A DNA stretch of 64,000 bases from Candidatus Nanosynbacter sp. HMT-352 (GTDB lineage Bacteria > Patescibacteriota > Saccharimonadia > Saccharimonadales > Saccharimonadaceae). The first letter of the stretch is position 1; each line of letters starts with the position of its first letter. The notes under the pieces are model-generated. The model did no database searches. It saw nothing but the letters and a program-made list of their open reading frames with translations, and was not told the DNA's origin. The position numbers and the translations under genes are program-made. Of the stretch, positions 8,874 through 17,201 are shown piece by piece. The DNA is taken from positions 186,001 to 250,000 of the forward strand of contig NZ_CP089289.1 of assembly GCF_022819365.1 (NCBI RefSeq), given 5' to 3'.

Positions 8874-11687
8874 ATGACAGAGGTAATTCGTGTTAAAGGT
8901 GCTCGTGAGCACAATCTGAAAAATGTAGATATTGAGATTCCGCGAGATCAGCTGGTGGTGATTACGGGGCTTAGTGGGTCTGGGAAATCTAGTTTGGCAT
9001 TTGACACGATTTATGCCGAGGGTCAGCGCCGTTATATGGAGAGTCTTAATTCTTATGCGCGTCAGTTTTTGGGGACGATGGATAAGCCTGATGTTGATTC
9101 GATTGAAGGGCTTAGTCCAGCGATTTCAATTGACCAGAAGTCGACCAGCCGCAATCCGCGATCTACCGTGGCTACAGTTACCGAAATATATGATTATCTG
9201 AGACTTTTGTTTGCGCGAATTGGCGTGCCCCATTGTCCGATTTGTGGCAATGAAGTGACGCGTCGCACGACCGAGGTGATTATTGACGAGATTCTGCGGC
9301 AATTTGTTGATAAGCGAATTCTGCTATTGGCGCCAATTGTTAAGAATAAAAAAGGTGAGTTTGCGCATATTCCGGAGCAATATCAGCGGCTTGGTTATGC
9401 CAGGGTTCGCGTGGACGGCGTGGTGTACGCGCTGGATGAATTTCCGGAGTTGCAAAAAAGTTACAAGCATAACATCGAGTTGGTGGTTGATAGGTTGGCG
9501 TTGACGGCGGAAATGCGATCTCGACTAAGCCAGAGCGTTGAGCAAGCGCTGGACTTAGGTCAGGGGGTTATCGAGGTTTTGGATGCGGATAGTGATGAAG
9601 TGAAGACGTTTTCGCAGAGATACGCTTGTGTTGATCATCCTGATGTCGATATTCCAGAGCTGGAGCCGCGATTGTTTAGTTTTAACGCGCCGCAGGGAGC
9701 TTGTCCTGTGTGTACGGGTTTGGGATCGAGGTTGGAGGTCGATCCAGAATTGGTCTTTAATAACAATTTGACGATTTCCGAAGGCGCGATTCGACCGTAT
9801 AATCGAATGAATTCTGACGCTTGGAATATGAAACGATTGGCGTCTGTTGCTGAAGCTCACGGATTTAGCTTGAAAGTTCCCGTAGGCAAGCTTTCTGATG
9901 ATATTAAACATAAAATATTATACGGAACTGGCGACCAAAAATATCGCGTTGATTTGGGTGGCGGTCGACATTATGATACGACTTACGAGGGCGTTATTCC
10001 TAATCTGGAGCGACGCTGGAAAGAAACTGATAGCGATTTTATGCGACGAGATATTGAGCGATTTATGCGCGAGAGGGATTGTTATGCCTGTAAAGGTGCG
10101 CGCCTGAAACCTGTAGTTTTGGCGGTGACGGTTCATGAATTGAATATTGTTGACGTGTGCGATTTAAGTGTCGATGATGCATTGGATTTGTTTGACAATA
10201 AGCTTCAATTGACTGAGCAAGAAATAACGATTGCTCGCTTGATTGTGAAGGAAATTAAATCTCGTTTGGCGTTTATGAGTAATGTTGGGCTGAACTATTT
10301 GGAACTAAGTCGAGCGGCTAACACGCTTAGTGGTGGCGAGGCGCAGCGAATTCGCTTGGCGACGCAAATTGGCGCTGGACTTCAGGGCGTACTTTATGTG
10401 CTAGACGAGCCGTCAATTGGGCTTCATCAACGTGACAACGATAAGCTGATTGATATGTTGAAGCGTCTTCGAGATTTGGGAAATTCTGTGCTGGTGGTCG
10501 AGCATGACGAGGACACGATTCGCCAGAGTGATTTTCTGGTTGATATGGGGCCAGGTGCTGGTGTGAATGGCGGTCAAGTAGTGGCAATGGGGACGCCTGA
10601 AATTGTTGCGAAAAATGAGAACAGCATAACGGGGCGCTATTTATCTGGGGCGGAAAAAATTGTCGTTCCGAAAAAGCGTCGCAAAGTTGTGAAAGATAGA
10701 AAGCTGATTGTTCGTGGCGCTCGCGAAAATAATCTTAAGAACATTGATGTGGAATTTCCTTTGGGGTTGATGACTGTAGTGTCTGGTGTTTCTGGTAGCG
10801 GAAAGTCGACTCTTGTGAATGACATTGTGGCGCGGGAATTAGCGGCGGAACTTAATCGCGCAACGACAGCGCCAGGATTGCACGATGCCATAGAAGGTGT
10901 TAATTTGCTTGATAAGACGATTGTCATAGATCAGTCGCCAATTGGTCGAACGCCGCGCTCTAATCCAGCAACTTACACTGGGATTTTTACGCCGATTCGC
11001 GAACTTTTTGCCAGCACACCCGAGGCTAATGTTCGAGGTTATAAATCTGGACGATTTAGTTTTAACGTTAAAGGCGGTCGCTGCGAAAATTGTCAGGGCG
11101 ATGGTGTGATAAAAATTGAAATGCACTTTTTGCCGGACGTTTACGTTCAATGTGATGAATGTCACGGCAAGCGTTACAATCGCGAGGCGTTGGAAATTAA
11201 GTATAAAGACAAGACGATTGCTGATGTTTTGGATATGACAATTGATCAAGCGGCGGAGTTTTTTGACAGCGTGCCGAATATTGCACGTAAACTTCAGACG
11301 TTGGTTGAGGTTGGGCTTGGCTATATTAAACTTGGTCAGCCAGCAACTACTTTTTCAGGCGGTGAGGCGCAGCGAATTAAATTGGCAACGGAACTCTCCA
11401 AGCGTTCTACTGGAAAAACTATGTACATTCTGGACGAGCCTACCACTGGGCTTCATTCTGCTGACGTAAAACGACTGTTGGGGATTTTACAGCAATTGGT
11501 TGAAGGCGGCAATAGCATGATTATTATTGAGCATAATTTGGACGTCATAAAGTCAGCCGACTGGATAATTGATATGGGTCCAGAGGGCGGAATTGGTGGC
11601 GGTACGGTTGTGGCTTGCGGTACGCCTGAAGATATCGCCAAAGTGCCAAATTCGTTCACTGGCAAATATCTGAAAAAGATGCTTTAA
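8874..11687 (+). CDS. uvrA: Excinuclease ABC subunit A
   Basis: DNA damage recognition ATPase of nucleotide excision repair, 937 aa, normal length. Tandem ABC modules: first Walker A GLSGSGKSS (about residues 32-40), first signature LSGGEAQR with LDEPSIGLH, second Walker A GVSGSGKST, second signature FSGGEAQR with LDEPTTGLH. The C-terminal zinc module is intact (CENC and CDEC). The first zinc module is looser (ACVDHP where many UvrA have CPxC). TATAAT at 8859-8864 with 9 nt to the ATG implies a very short leader. uvrC lies 5.5 kb downstream; uvrB is not in the window. Confidence 0.98.
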   Translation: MTEVIRVKGAREHNLKNVDIEIPRDQLVVITGLSGSGKSSLAFDTIYAEGQRRYMESLNSYARQFLGTMDKPDVDSIEGLSPAISIDQKSTSRNPRSTVATVTEIYDYLRLLFARIGVPHCPICGNEVTRRTTEVIIDEILRQFVDKRILLLAPIVKNKKGEFAHIPEQYQRLGYARVRVDGVVYALDEFPELQKSYKHNIELVVDRLALTAEMRSRLSQSVEQALDLGQGVIEVLDADSDEVKTFSQRYACVDHPDVDIPELEPRLFSFNAPQGACPVCTGLGSRLEVDPELVFNNNLTISEGAIRPYNRMNSDAWNMKRLASVAEAHGFSLKVPVGKLSDDIKHKILYGTGDQKYRVDLGGGRHYDTTYEGVIPNLERRWKETDSDFMRRDIERFMRERDCYACKGARLKPVVLAVTVHELNIVDVCDLSVDDALDLFDNKLQLTEQEITIARLIVKEIKSRLAFMSNVGLNYLELSRAANTLSGGEAQRIRLATQIGAGLQGVLYVLDEPSIGLHQRDNDKLIDMLKRLRDLGNSVLVVEHDEDTIRQSDFLVDMGPGAGVNGGQVVAMGTPEIVAKNENSITGRYLSGAEKIVVPKKRRKVVKDRKLIVRGARENNLKNIDVEFPLGLMTVVSGVSGSGKSTLVNDIVARELAAELNRATTAPGLHDAIEGVNLLDKTIVIDQSPIGRTPRSNPATYTGIFTPIRELFASTPEANVRGYKSGRFSFNVKGGRCENCQGDGVIKIEMHFLPDVYVQCDECHGKRYNREALEIKYKDKTIADVLDMTIDQAAEFFDSVPNIARKLQTLVEVGLGYIKLGQPATTFSGGEAQRIKLATELSKRSTGKTMYILDEPTTGLHSADVKRLLGILQQLVEGGNSMIIIEHNLDVIKSADWIIDMGPEGGIGGGTVVACGTPEDIAKVPNSFTGKYLKKML

Positions 11688-11689
11688 GA

Positions 11690-12340
11690 CTACTTTTTAC
11701 GCTTGGTTTTTGAGAGGAGAACTGACAATTGTTTTCTTAGCAAAGCGCGAGTATTTGGCTGTTTCAAAGCGTGAATAGCCATTGGTGAGACAGACAGGAA
11801 AATAATGAGGATTGCTGCAACTTCAATATTTACGCCTGCTTTGGTCAAAAACTCGCCAGCGTAGAAACCCAGATAAACGAATGCTGACGACCAAAGAAAT
11901 CCACCGATAAGATTGAAAGTTAAGAATGTTTTATAGTGCATTTTACTAGCGCCGGCAACGATTGGGGCGAAGGTTCTTACAATTGGTACAAATCGAGCCA
12001 GGACGATTGTCGCCGAGCCGTGTTTGTCATAAAACTTTTCTGTTTGCTCCAAATATTTTTTCTTGAAGAATCGGGAATTTTCTTTTTCAAACAGCTTGCG
12101 TCCAACTTTGTGGCCAAAACTATAACCAACACTGTCGCCCAGCACTGCCGCTGCAAAAACCAAAAGTGCAAAAATGTGGATGTCAATGTGTAGAATGTTT
12201 TGCTGAACCATATATCCAGCGGTGAAAAGCAGGCTGTCGCCGGGTAAGACGAAGCCGATTAGTAGACCGGATTCTGCGAAAATTACTGATAAAATTGCCA
12301 ATACACCAAAGCTAGTTATCAAGTGAATAAAGGATTCCAT
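11690..12340 (-). CDS. DedA family membrane protein
   Basis: 216 aa DedA/SNARE-associated (VTT) protein. Members are implicated in lipid-carrier (undecaprenyl phosphate) or phospholipid translocation and membrane homeostasis. Typical features: GxxLPGDSLLF near residue 30, KVGRKLFEK, FVPIVRTFAPIVAGASKM and several membrane segments. The minus-strand TATAAT (12347-12352) lies 6 nt before the ATG, leaderless pattern. Convergent with uvrA with only 2 nt between stops. Exact substrate is unknown. Confidence 0.88.
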   Translation of the reverse strand: MESFIHLITSFGVLAILSVIFAESGLLIGFVLPGDSLLFTAGYMVQQNILHIDIHIFALLVFAAAVLGDSVGYSFGHKVGRKLFEKENSRFFKKKYLEQTEKFYDKHGSATIVLARFVPIVRTFAPIVAGASKMHYKTFLTFNLIGGFLWSSAFVYLGFYAGEFLTKAGVNIEVAAILIIFLSVSPMAIHALKQPNTRALLRKQLSVLLSKTKRKK

Positions 12341-12377
12341 ATCCTAATTATATCACAATTAGCATGTGCGATTTTAA

Positions 12378-14150
12378 TTATTCTTCGATGAATCCGCCAG
12401 ATTGTCGCGCCCATAATTTTGCGTAAACACCGCGTTTTTTATTGATGAGCTCATCATGCGATCCGTCCTCGACAATTTTCCCATTTTTCAGGACAATTAT
12501 ACGGTCCAACTTAGCAATTGTAGATAAGCGATGGGCAATGACAATTGAGGTTCGATTCTCCATCAACGTTTCCAAGGATTTTTGGATCAACGCTTCTGAC
12601 TCAGAATCTAGCGCTGAAGTCGCCTCGTCGAGGACTAGAATTGGCGCATCTTTCAAGATTGCCCTAGCAATTGCAACTCGTTGTCGCTGTCCGCCGGATA
12701 ATTTGGTTCCGCGTTCGCCAACCATTGTGTCAAAACCGTCTTTAAGTCCAATGATAAAATCGTAAGCGCCAGCTTTTTTGGCGGCTTCTTCAATTTCTGC
12801 GTCCGTTGCATCAGGTCGACCGTAAGCGATGTTTTCGCGCACGGAGCGGTGGAATAGCAATGGCTCTTGCGGTACGTAAGCGATTTTGGCGCGCAAACTT
12901 GCTTGGGTGACTTCGGAAATATCTTGTCCGTCGATGGTAATTTTTCCCGAGTCAATATCAGCGAAGCGTAATAGCAATTTAGTGAGCGTCGTTTTTCCAG
13001 AACCGCTCGCTCCGACCAAACCTATTTTTTCGCCCGGTTTAATATCCAGAGAGAAGTCGCGGAATAGAGTGTCGCCTTGACCCTCGTCGTGTGTGAAAAT
13101 TATTTTATCCATGGAAATTTCGCCGTTTGTAACTTTTAGCTTCAAATCGCTTTTATCAATCAATGTCGTTGGCGTTTGTAAGACTTCTACCATGTCATTT
13201 GCGTTACCGATAATTCGGTTGTAATTGCGCATAATTCCGTTCATGTTCCACAACTCATGTGCGACGCTTCCAGTGTAGGTGATAATAAGATAAACGGACG
13301 CCACGGACACCAAATTATTCTGAGCTGCATACACTGCGAAGGCGATTGCTCCAATTTTAATAACCATGTTGATTGACGAATACACGGTGCTGACTTTTAA
13401 GAATCCGCGCATTACGTCGAGGCTTGAGTTTCGCCAAGAGTTGACGGTTTTTGTGAAAAATTTCTGTTCCGTAGCTTCGGCGCCGGACGACTTGACTGCT
13501 AGAACGTTTGAGATTACGTCGGCTAATTGTCCGTTCAATTTATTGCTGGATTTGGCTTCTTTTTTTGTCAATTTCGCCATTGGCTTGGACCCGTAATAAA
13601 CGACGATACTGAAAACAATTGAGAAGATTAGTAAGAATAACGCGTATTGCCAAAGAAGGGTCGATAAGACGATTATTGAACCGACTAGCGAAACAACTAG
13701 CGGCAAAACTGACCAAATTATCGTGTCCCAAAAACTTTCTACCGCGCCGACTAATTTATTTGTTTGGCTAACGAGCGATCCGCCGAATTTATTTGAATGG
13801 AAGAATAATGTTTGATTGGTCAGTTTGCTAAAGCATCGAGCGTACAAATCTCGTTGCATGGCGGTTTCAAATGTCCAGGCGAGATATAAGACTAATCGCC
13901 AGCCGATGACGCTCGACCATAATCCATTGACGCCATATAAAGCAATTAGTGTCCATAGATTTTTTGCGTTGTGCAGTTGATTGTGTTGGATAATGCTAAG
14001 GAGCTGAGCAATTATGAGCGGACCGACAAAAATAGTAACCACAAGAGTCAGCATCGCAAAAAATATTGCCAAGTTTCGACGGTGTTTGTACGGCGCTGAC
14101 GTTTTCCAAAATAGACGAAATATTTCTTTGCTGTTTGGTTTGTTTTTCAA
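12378..14150 (-). CDS. ABC transporter, fused membrane and ATPase domains
   Basis: Multidrug/lipid-exporter-type half transporter of about 590 aa. N-terminal six-helix membrane domain (about residues 30-310), C-terminal ATPase with Walker A GASGSGKTT, signature LSGGQRQR, Walker B VLDEATSALD and H-loop IAHRLST. The TTG at 14150 is preferred because AAAGGA lies 6 nt upstream; a GTG at 14192 would add 14 residues but has no SD. It would act as a homodimer or with another half transporter. A 5' leader inverted repeat GAACTC/GAGTTC lies at 14234-14253. Substrate cannot be inferred. Confidence 0.85.
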   Translation of the reverse strand: MKNKPNSKEIFRLFWKTSAPYKHRRNLAIFFAMLTLVVTIFVGPLIIAQLLSIIQHNQLHNAKNLWTLIALYGVNGLWSSVIGWRLVLYLAWTFETAMQRDLYARCFSKLTNQTLFFHSNKFGGSLVSQTNKLVGAVESFWDTIIWSVLPLVVSLVGSIIVLSTLLWQYALFLLIFSIVFSIVVYYGSKPMAKLTKKEAKSSNKLNGQLADVISNVLAVKSSGAEATEQKFFTKTVNSWRNSSLDVMRGFLKVSTVYSSINMVIKIGAIAFAVYAAQNNLVSVASVYLIITYTGSVAHELWNMNGIMRNYNRIIGNANDMVEVLQTPTTLIDKSDLKLKVTNGEISMDKIIFTHDEGQGDTLFRDFSLDIKPGEKIGLVGASGSGKTTLTKLLLRFADIDSGKITIDGQDISEVTQASLRAKIAYVPQEPLLFHRSVRENIAYGRPDATDAEIEEAAKKAGAYDFIIGLKDGFDTMVGERGTKLSGGQRQRVAIARAILKDAPILVLDEATSALDSESEALIQKSLETLMENRTSIVIAHRLSTIAKLDRIIVLKNGKIVEDGSHDELINKKRGVYAKLWARQSGGFIEE

Positions 14151-14323
14151 ATCAATTCCTTTCGATAATAAATTAATATTTATAAGCTGCACAGAAAACT
14201 GAGCGTTCTTAATTATTCAAAATTATGCATTAGAGGAACTCGCCGTCGGGAGTTCATAGACTTTGACTATTATATGGAATATATAGATATAAGTCAATTT
14301 GTGGAGTAAAGCCCTTGTTTATT

Positions 14324-14344
14324 TATTGTAAATACTTTACAATA
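14324..14344 (+). promoter_or_regulatory. Fur/PerR-type operator
   Basis: Perfect 9-bp inverted repeat, TATTGTAAA, 3-nt spacer, TTTACAATA, ending 5 nt before the ATG of the Fur-family gene. Its form matches Fur/PerR boxes and its position implies autoregulation of the fur-trx-cupin operon. A second copy was not seen in the window. Confidence 0.75.
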
Positions 14345-14349
14345 GGAAT

Positions 14350-14742
14350 ATGACGCAAATTGTTAGGCGATCAACGAAATACACGAATGATGTGATGGCG
14401 ATTTTAAAGAGCAAGCATCACGCGACGAATGCGGAAATTGCTCAGGAATTGCGGAACATTCATCCTGAAGTTAGTGACACGACGGTGCATCGAATAACTC
14501 AGCGCCTGTGTGGCGATGGGGTGATTGGTTTGGCGCCATCGACCAAAAAGGGCTGCTTGCGATATGATATTCGTAAGGACGATCACGATCATTTTGTGTG
14601 TAGCGATTGCGATGGTTTGATGGATATTAAAATTGCCGATGAAATGAGAAAACAGATTGCACATGAAATTAGCGATTGTTATATTGACGGCCCGTTGGTT
14701 GTGGCGGGAGTTTGTAAAAAATGCCAGAAAAGGAGGAAATAA
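14350..14742 (+). CDS. Fur/PerR family transcriptional regulator
   Basis: 130 aa metal- or peroxide-sensing repressor. N-terminal winged helix (residues about 10-80, VSDTTVHRITQRL as recognition helix), C-terminal dimer domain with HDHFVCSDCDG and CKKCQKRRK supplying two CxxC zinc pairs. A perfect inverted-repeat operator sits immediately upstream. The stop overlaps the thioredoxin start (TAATG), and a cupin follows, so the operon is probably a redox or metal stress response. Fur, PerR and Zur cannot be separated from sequence alone. Confidence 0.88.
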   Translation: MTQIVRRSTKYTNDVMAILKSKHHATNAEIAQELRNIHPEVSDTTVHRITQRLCGDGVIGLAPSTKKGCLRYDIRKDDHDHFVCSDCDGLMDIKIADEMRKQIAHEISDCYIDGPLVVAGVCKKCQKRRK

Positions 14743-15071
14743 TGGCTTTATATGAAATTACAACGAAGCAAGAATTCGAAGATAAGGTGCTAAAAAGCGA
14801 CGGTCCTGTACTAGTTGATTTTTGGGCGCCGTGGTGTCCACCATGTCGCGCAATGGCGCCGCTTTTGCATCAAATTGCTGAAGAAACAGAGTTTGACATT
14901 GTTAAAGTTGACACTGAAGCGAGTCAGGAAAATGCGCAATTAGCTATGGAATATCGCGTGCAGGGAATTCCAAACATGAAGATTTTTGTTGGCGGCGAGG
15001 AAGTTGCTGAAATGATTGGCATGAAGCCGAAGCAGACGTTGATTGACGCTTTGGAAAAAGCTGCTAAATAA
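14742..15071 (+). CDS. trxA: Thioredoxin with CPPC active site
   Basis: 109 aa cytoplasmic thiol-disulfide oxidoreductase. Thioredoxin fold with FWAPWCPPCRAMAP (about residue 30) and the cis-Pro region QGIPNMKIF. The active site is CPPC rather than the usual CGPC, which may shift redox potential. ATG 14742 is chosen because AGGAGG lies 4 nt upstream and it overlaps the regulator stop; an upstream in-frame ATG at 14721 lies inside the regulator. The partner reductase trxB is at 55238. Confidence 0.93.
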   Translation: MALYEITTKQEFEDKVLKSDGPVLVDFWAPWCPPCRAMAPLLHQIAEETEFDIVKVDTEASQENAQLAMEYRVQGIPNMKIFVGGEEVAEMIGMKPKQTLIDALEKAAK

Positions 15072-15090
15072 AAAAATAGAAGGGGGATTT

Positions 15091-15486
15091 ATGAAGGGTT
15101 TTAGTGGAAATATCGAAGAGCTCACATTGGCAAATGATAATTTTCGTCAGGTTTTATATACTGCGAAGCATTGCCAATTGGTGTTGATGAGTCTGCCTGT
15201 TGGCGGGGAAATTGGTTCGGAGATTCACGAGGAAAATGATCAGTTTTTCAGATTTGAGTCTGGCGAAGGTAAGGTTTTGATTGACGGCAATGAATATGCT
15301 GTTTCTGACGGTAGTGCTATTATTGTGCCGGCGGGAGCTGAGCATAATGTGATAAATATCGGCGAAGAGCCGCTTAAGCTCTATACGATATATAGTCCAG
15401 CACATCATAAAGATGGAATTGTTCGGGCAACGCGTGAAGAAGCGGAGGCTAACGAAGAAAATTTTGACGGCGTAACTACCGAATAA
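15091..15486 (+). CDS. Cupin domain protein
   Basis: 131 aa single-domain cupin. Motif 1 is EIGSEIHEENDQFFRFESGEG and motif 2 PAGAEHNVINIG, with His/Glu metal ligands. AGGGGG precedes ATG 15091; the frame is open further upstream into trxA but lacks an SD there. The third gene of the fur-trx-cupin operon, so a metal-dependent stress or detoxification role is inferred. Substrate unknown. Confidence 0.82.
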   Translation: MKGFSGNIEELTLANDNFRQVLYTAKHCQLVLMSLPVGGEIGSEIHEENDQFFRFESGEGKVLIDGNEYAVSDGSAIIVPAGAEHNVINIGEEPLKLYTIYSPAHHKDGIVRATREEAEANEENFDGVTTE

Positions 15487-15641
15487 GCTGTCGCCAAAGG
15501 AGAAAGTTTTTACTAATTATGTCTCACAAAGGATCAATAGTTGGCGAGATGTTCAGCTCATTCTAGCGGGCAATTTTTCGTGGAATTGCATGTGTCATAT
15601 CGCTAATTTTTAGGATTGTACCGCAGAAGGACCGCGTACGG

Positions 15642-15983
15642 GTGATTGTTTATCGTGATGATGGTGATATTTTGCTGGTCAAAAATCGTTTTAGCCGCCA
15701 AAAGTGGGCTCTACCGGGAGGCGGGGTGAAACATAATGAGAGTTATGAACAGGCTGCCGCTAGAGAAACCTTGGAAGAAATTGGATTAAAGATACATAAT
15801 CTGCGATATCTCGGAAAAGTTAATTCTCATGAATCATATGCCAAATTTTCAGTTCGAGTTTTTGCGGCGCACGCGTCTGATTATGACATAAAATGCAACT
15901 TTGAAATAATGGAAGCCCGGTGGCTTAATATGGACTATCTTCCGAAAGAATATTACGCTTTGTATGCCAACAAGCGTCAGTAG
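15642..15983 (+). CDS. NUDIX hydrolase with N-terminal extension cut off by an in-frame amber codon
   Basis: 113 aa from GTG 15642; NUDIX box GGGVKHNESYEQAAARETLEE is complete, predicting hydrolysis of a nucleoside-diphosphate derivative. Reading upstream in the same frame gives a coherent extension from ATG 15519 (MSHKGSIVGEMFSSF, stop, then RAIFRGIACVISLIFR), broken only by TAG at 15564-15566. The natural protein was probably about 154 aa with a hydrophobic N-terminal segment. An AGAAGGA 10 nt before GTG 15642 could allow internal initiation. It may be a decaying gene, a shortened functional one, or a sequencing error. Confidence 0.65.
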   Translation: MIVYRDDGDILLVKNRFSRQKWALPGGGVKHNESYEQAAARETLEEIGLKIHNLRYLGKVNSHESYAKFSVRVFAAHASDYDIKCNFEIMEARWLNMDYLPKEYYALYANKRQ

Positions 15984-16011
15984 GCGATGCTGTTTTATGT
16001 ATAATATGAGT

Positions 16012-16731
16012 ATGAATGATCGACAAATTTCCCAGCTTGAAATAGTAAAGACTAAAGTTCGGCAGTTACTGGGCGGCGACACTTCGGGACATGCTGATGA
16101 TCATGTCGAGCGAGTGGCGTTGCTGGCAGAGCGTTTTGCTAATGAATGCAGTGAATCGGTTAATCTACAAGAGGTGCTATTGACGGCTTGGCTGCATGAT
16201 GTTGATGATTATAAATTAGTCGGTAAAACGCAGGCGGAAAAATTGACGAATGCAGTAAATATTATGGCGCAGGCAGAGATAGCTGATGATTTAAGTCAGG
16301 TTGTGCTGGAAAATATTGCGGCGATTGGTTATAGCAAACGACTGAATGGTAAGCAGCCGCAGCGGCTGGCGGGGAAATTGGCGTCTGACGCTGATATGTG
16401 TGACGCTATTGGTGCAGTTGGCATTGAGCGGGCGTTGGTCTATGCTTGTCATCATGGCGGGCGGATTTTTGATCCTAAAGTTTGGCCGAATGTCAATCTG
16501 GCGGCGCACGAATATAACGCTGACGGCAATACGCATGACACTGACGGATTTATCAATCACTTCTTTGAGAAGCTGCTGAAATTGAAGGGTTTGATGTTGA
16601 CCGAGCCAGGACGAGTAGAAGCAGAAGATCGTCATCAAATTATGGTTGATTTTCTTCGCGCCTATTTCCGCGAGAAGAATGCGTCCGACTGGAGCGAGTT
16701 TTTGGAAGAATATTTACGTAGCGTCGAATAA
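16012..16731 (+). CDS. HD-domain phosphohydrolase
   Basis: 239 aa predicted metal-dependent phosphohydrolase. HD signature: GHADDHVERV (first His), WLHDVDDYK (His-Asp pair), and SDADMCDA (second Asp). TATAAT at 16000-16005 is 6 nt from ATG 16012, leaderless pattern; earlier in-frame ATGs lie on or before the -10 box. Similar proteins act on nucleotides; the substrate here is unknown. Confidence 0.82.
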   Translation: MNDRQISQLEIVKTKVRQLLGGDTSGHADDHVERVALLAERFANECSESVNLQEVLLTAWLHDVDDYKLVGKTQAEKLTNAVNIMAQAEIADDLSQVVLENIAAIGYSKRLNGKQPQRLAGKLASDADMCDAIGAVGIERALVYACHHGGRIFDPKVWPNVNLAAHEYNADGNTHDTDGFINHFFEKLLKLKGLMLTEPGRVEAEDRHQIMVDFLRAYFREKNASDWSEFLEEYLRSVE

Positions 16732-16797
16732 GTATTGAAGAATGGTTAGCTTTCGCTTTTTATTGATCTGATCAATGCTTTGTAGTTATATGAAATT

Positions 16798-17145
16798 ATG
16801 ACAAAGTATAAAATTGAACGGATTTATGAGTCGACCGCGTCAGACGATAGTTATCGCGTGTTGGTCGATCGATTGTGGCCGCGCGGAATTAGCAAAGAAC
16901 GAGCTGTATTGGACGAGTGGAATAAAGAAATTGCCCCAACTGATGAATTGCGTAAATGGTTTAATCACGATCCAGAAAAATTCCCGGAATTTTCTCGCCG
17001 TTATATGAAGGAGCTAGATAACAATCCTGCGGCTGCCGAAGCAAAGAATAATTGGAACGAACAATCTGCTGTTACGCTGTTATACGGCGCCAAAGATGCG
17101 GAACATAATCAGGCGATAGTTCTCAAAAAGTGGCTGGAAGATTAG
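16798..17145 (+). CDS. DUF488 family protein
   Basis: 115 aa, with the family hallmarks VLVDRLWPRGISKE near residue 25 and WFNHDPEKFPEF. DUF488 (YeaO-like) proteins are widespread small cytoplasmic proteins without a firmly assigned function. A weak TATAT-like -10 precedes the ATG and there is no SD. Lies alone between the HD hydrolase and uvrC. Confidence 0.85.
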   Translation: MTKYKIERIYESTASDDSYRVLVDRLWPRGISKERAVLDEWNKEIAPTDELRKWFNHDPEKFPEFSRRYMKELDNNPAAAEAKNNWNEQSAVTLLYGAKDAEHNQAIVLKKWLED

Positions 17146-17201
17146 GTCAATCGCTAGAAGAACGCTTGCATAATTGTCGTATTTAGATTGTAATATATTT
17201 A

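Noticed and set aside
14234..14253. Inverted repeat GAACTC/GAGTTC as a terminator or operator
   Set aside because: No T run in either direction and no second copy seen; noted only as leader structure of the ABC transporter.
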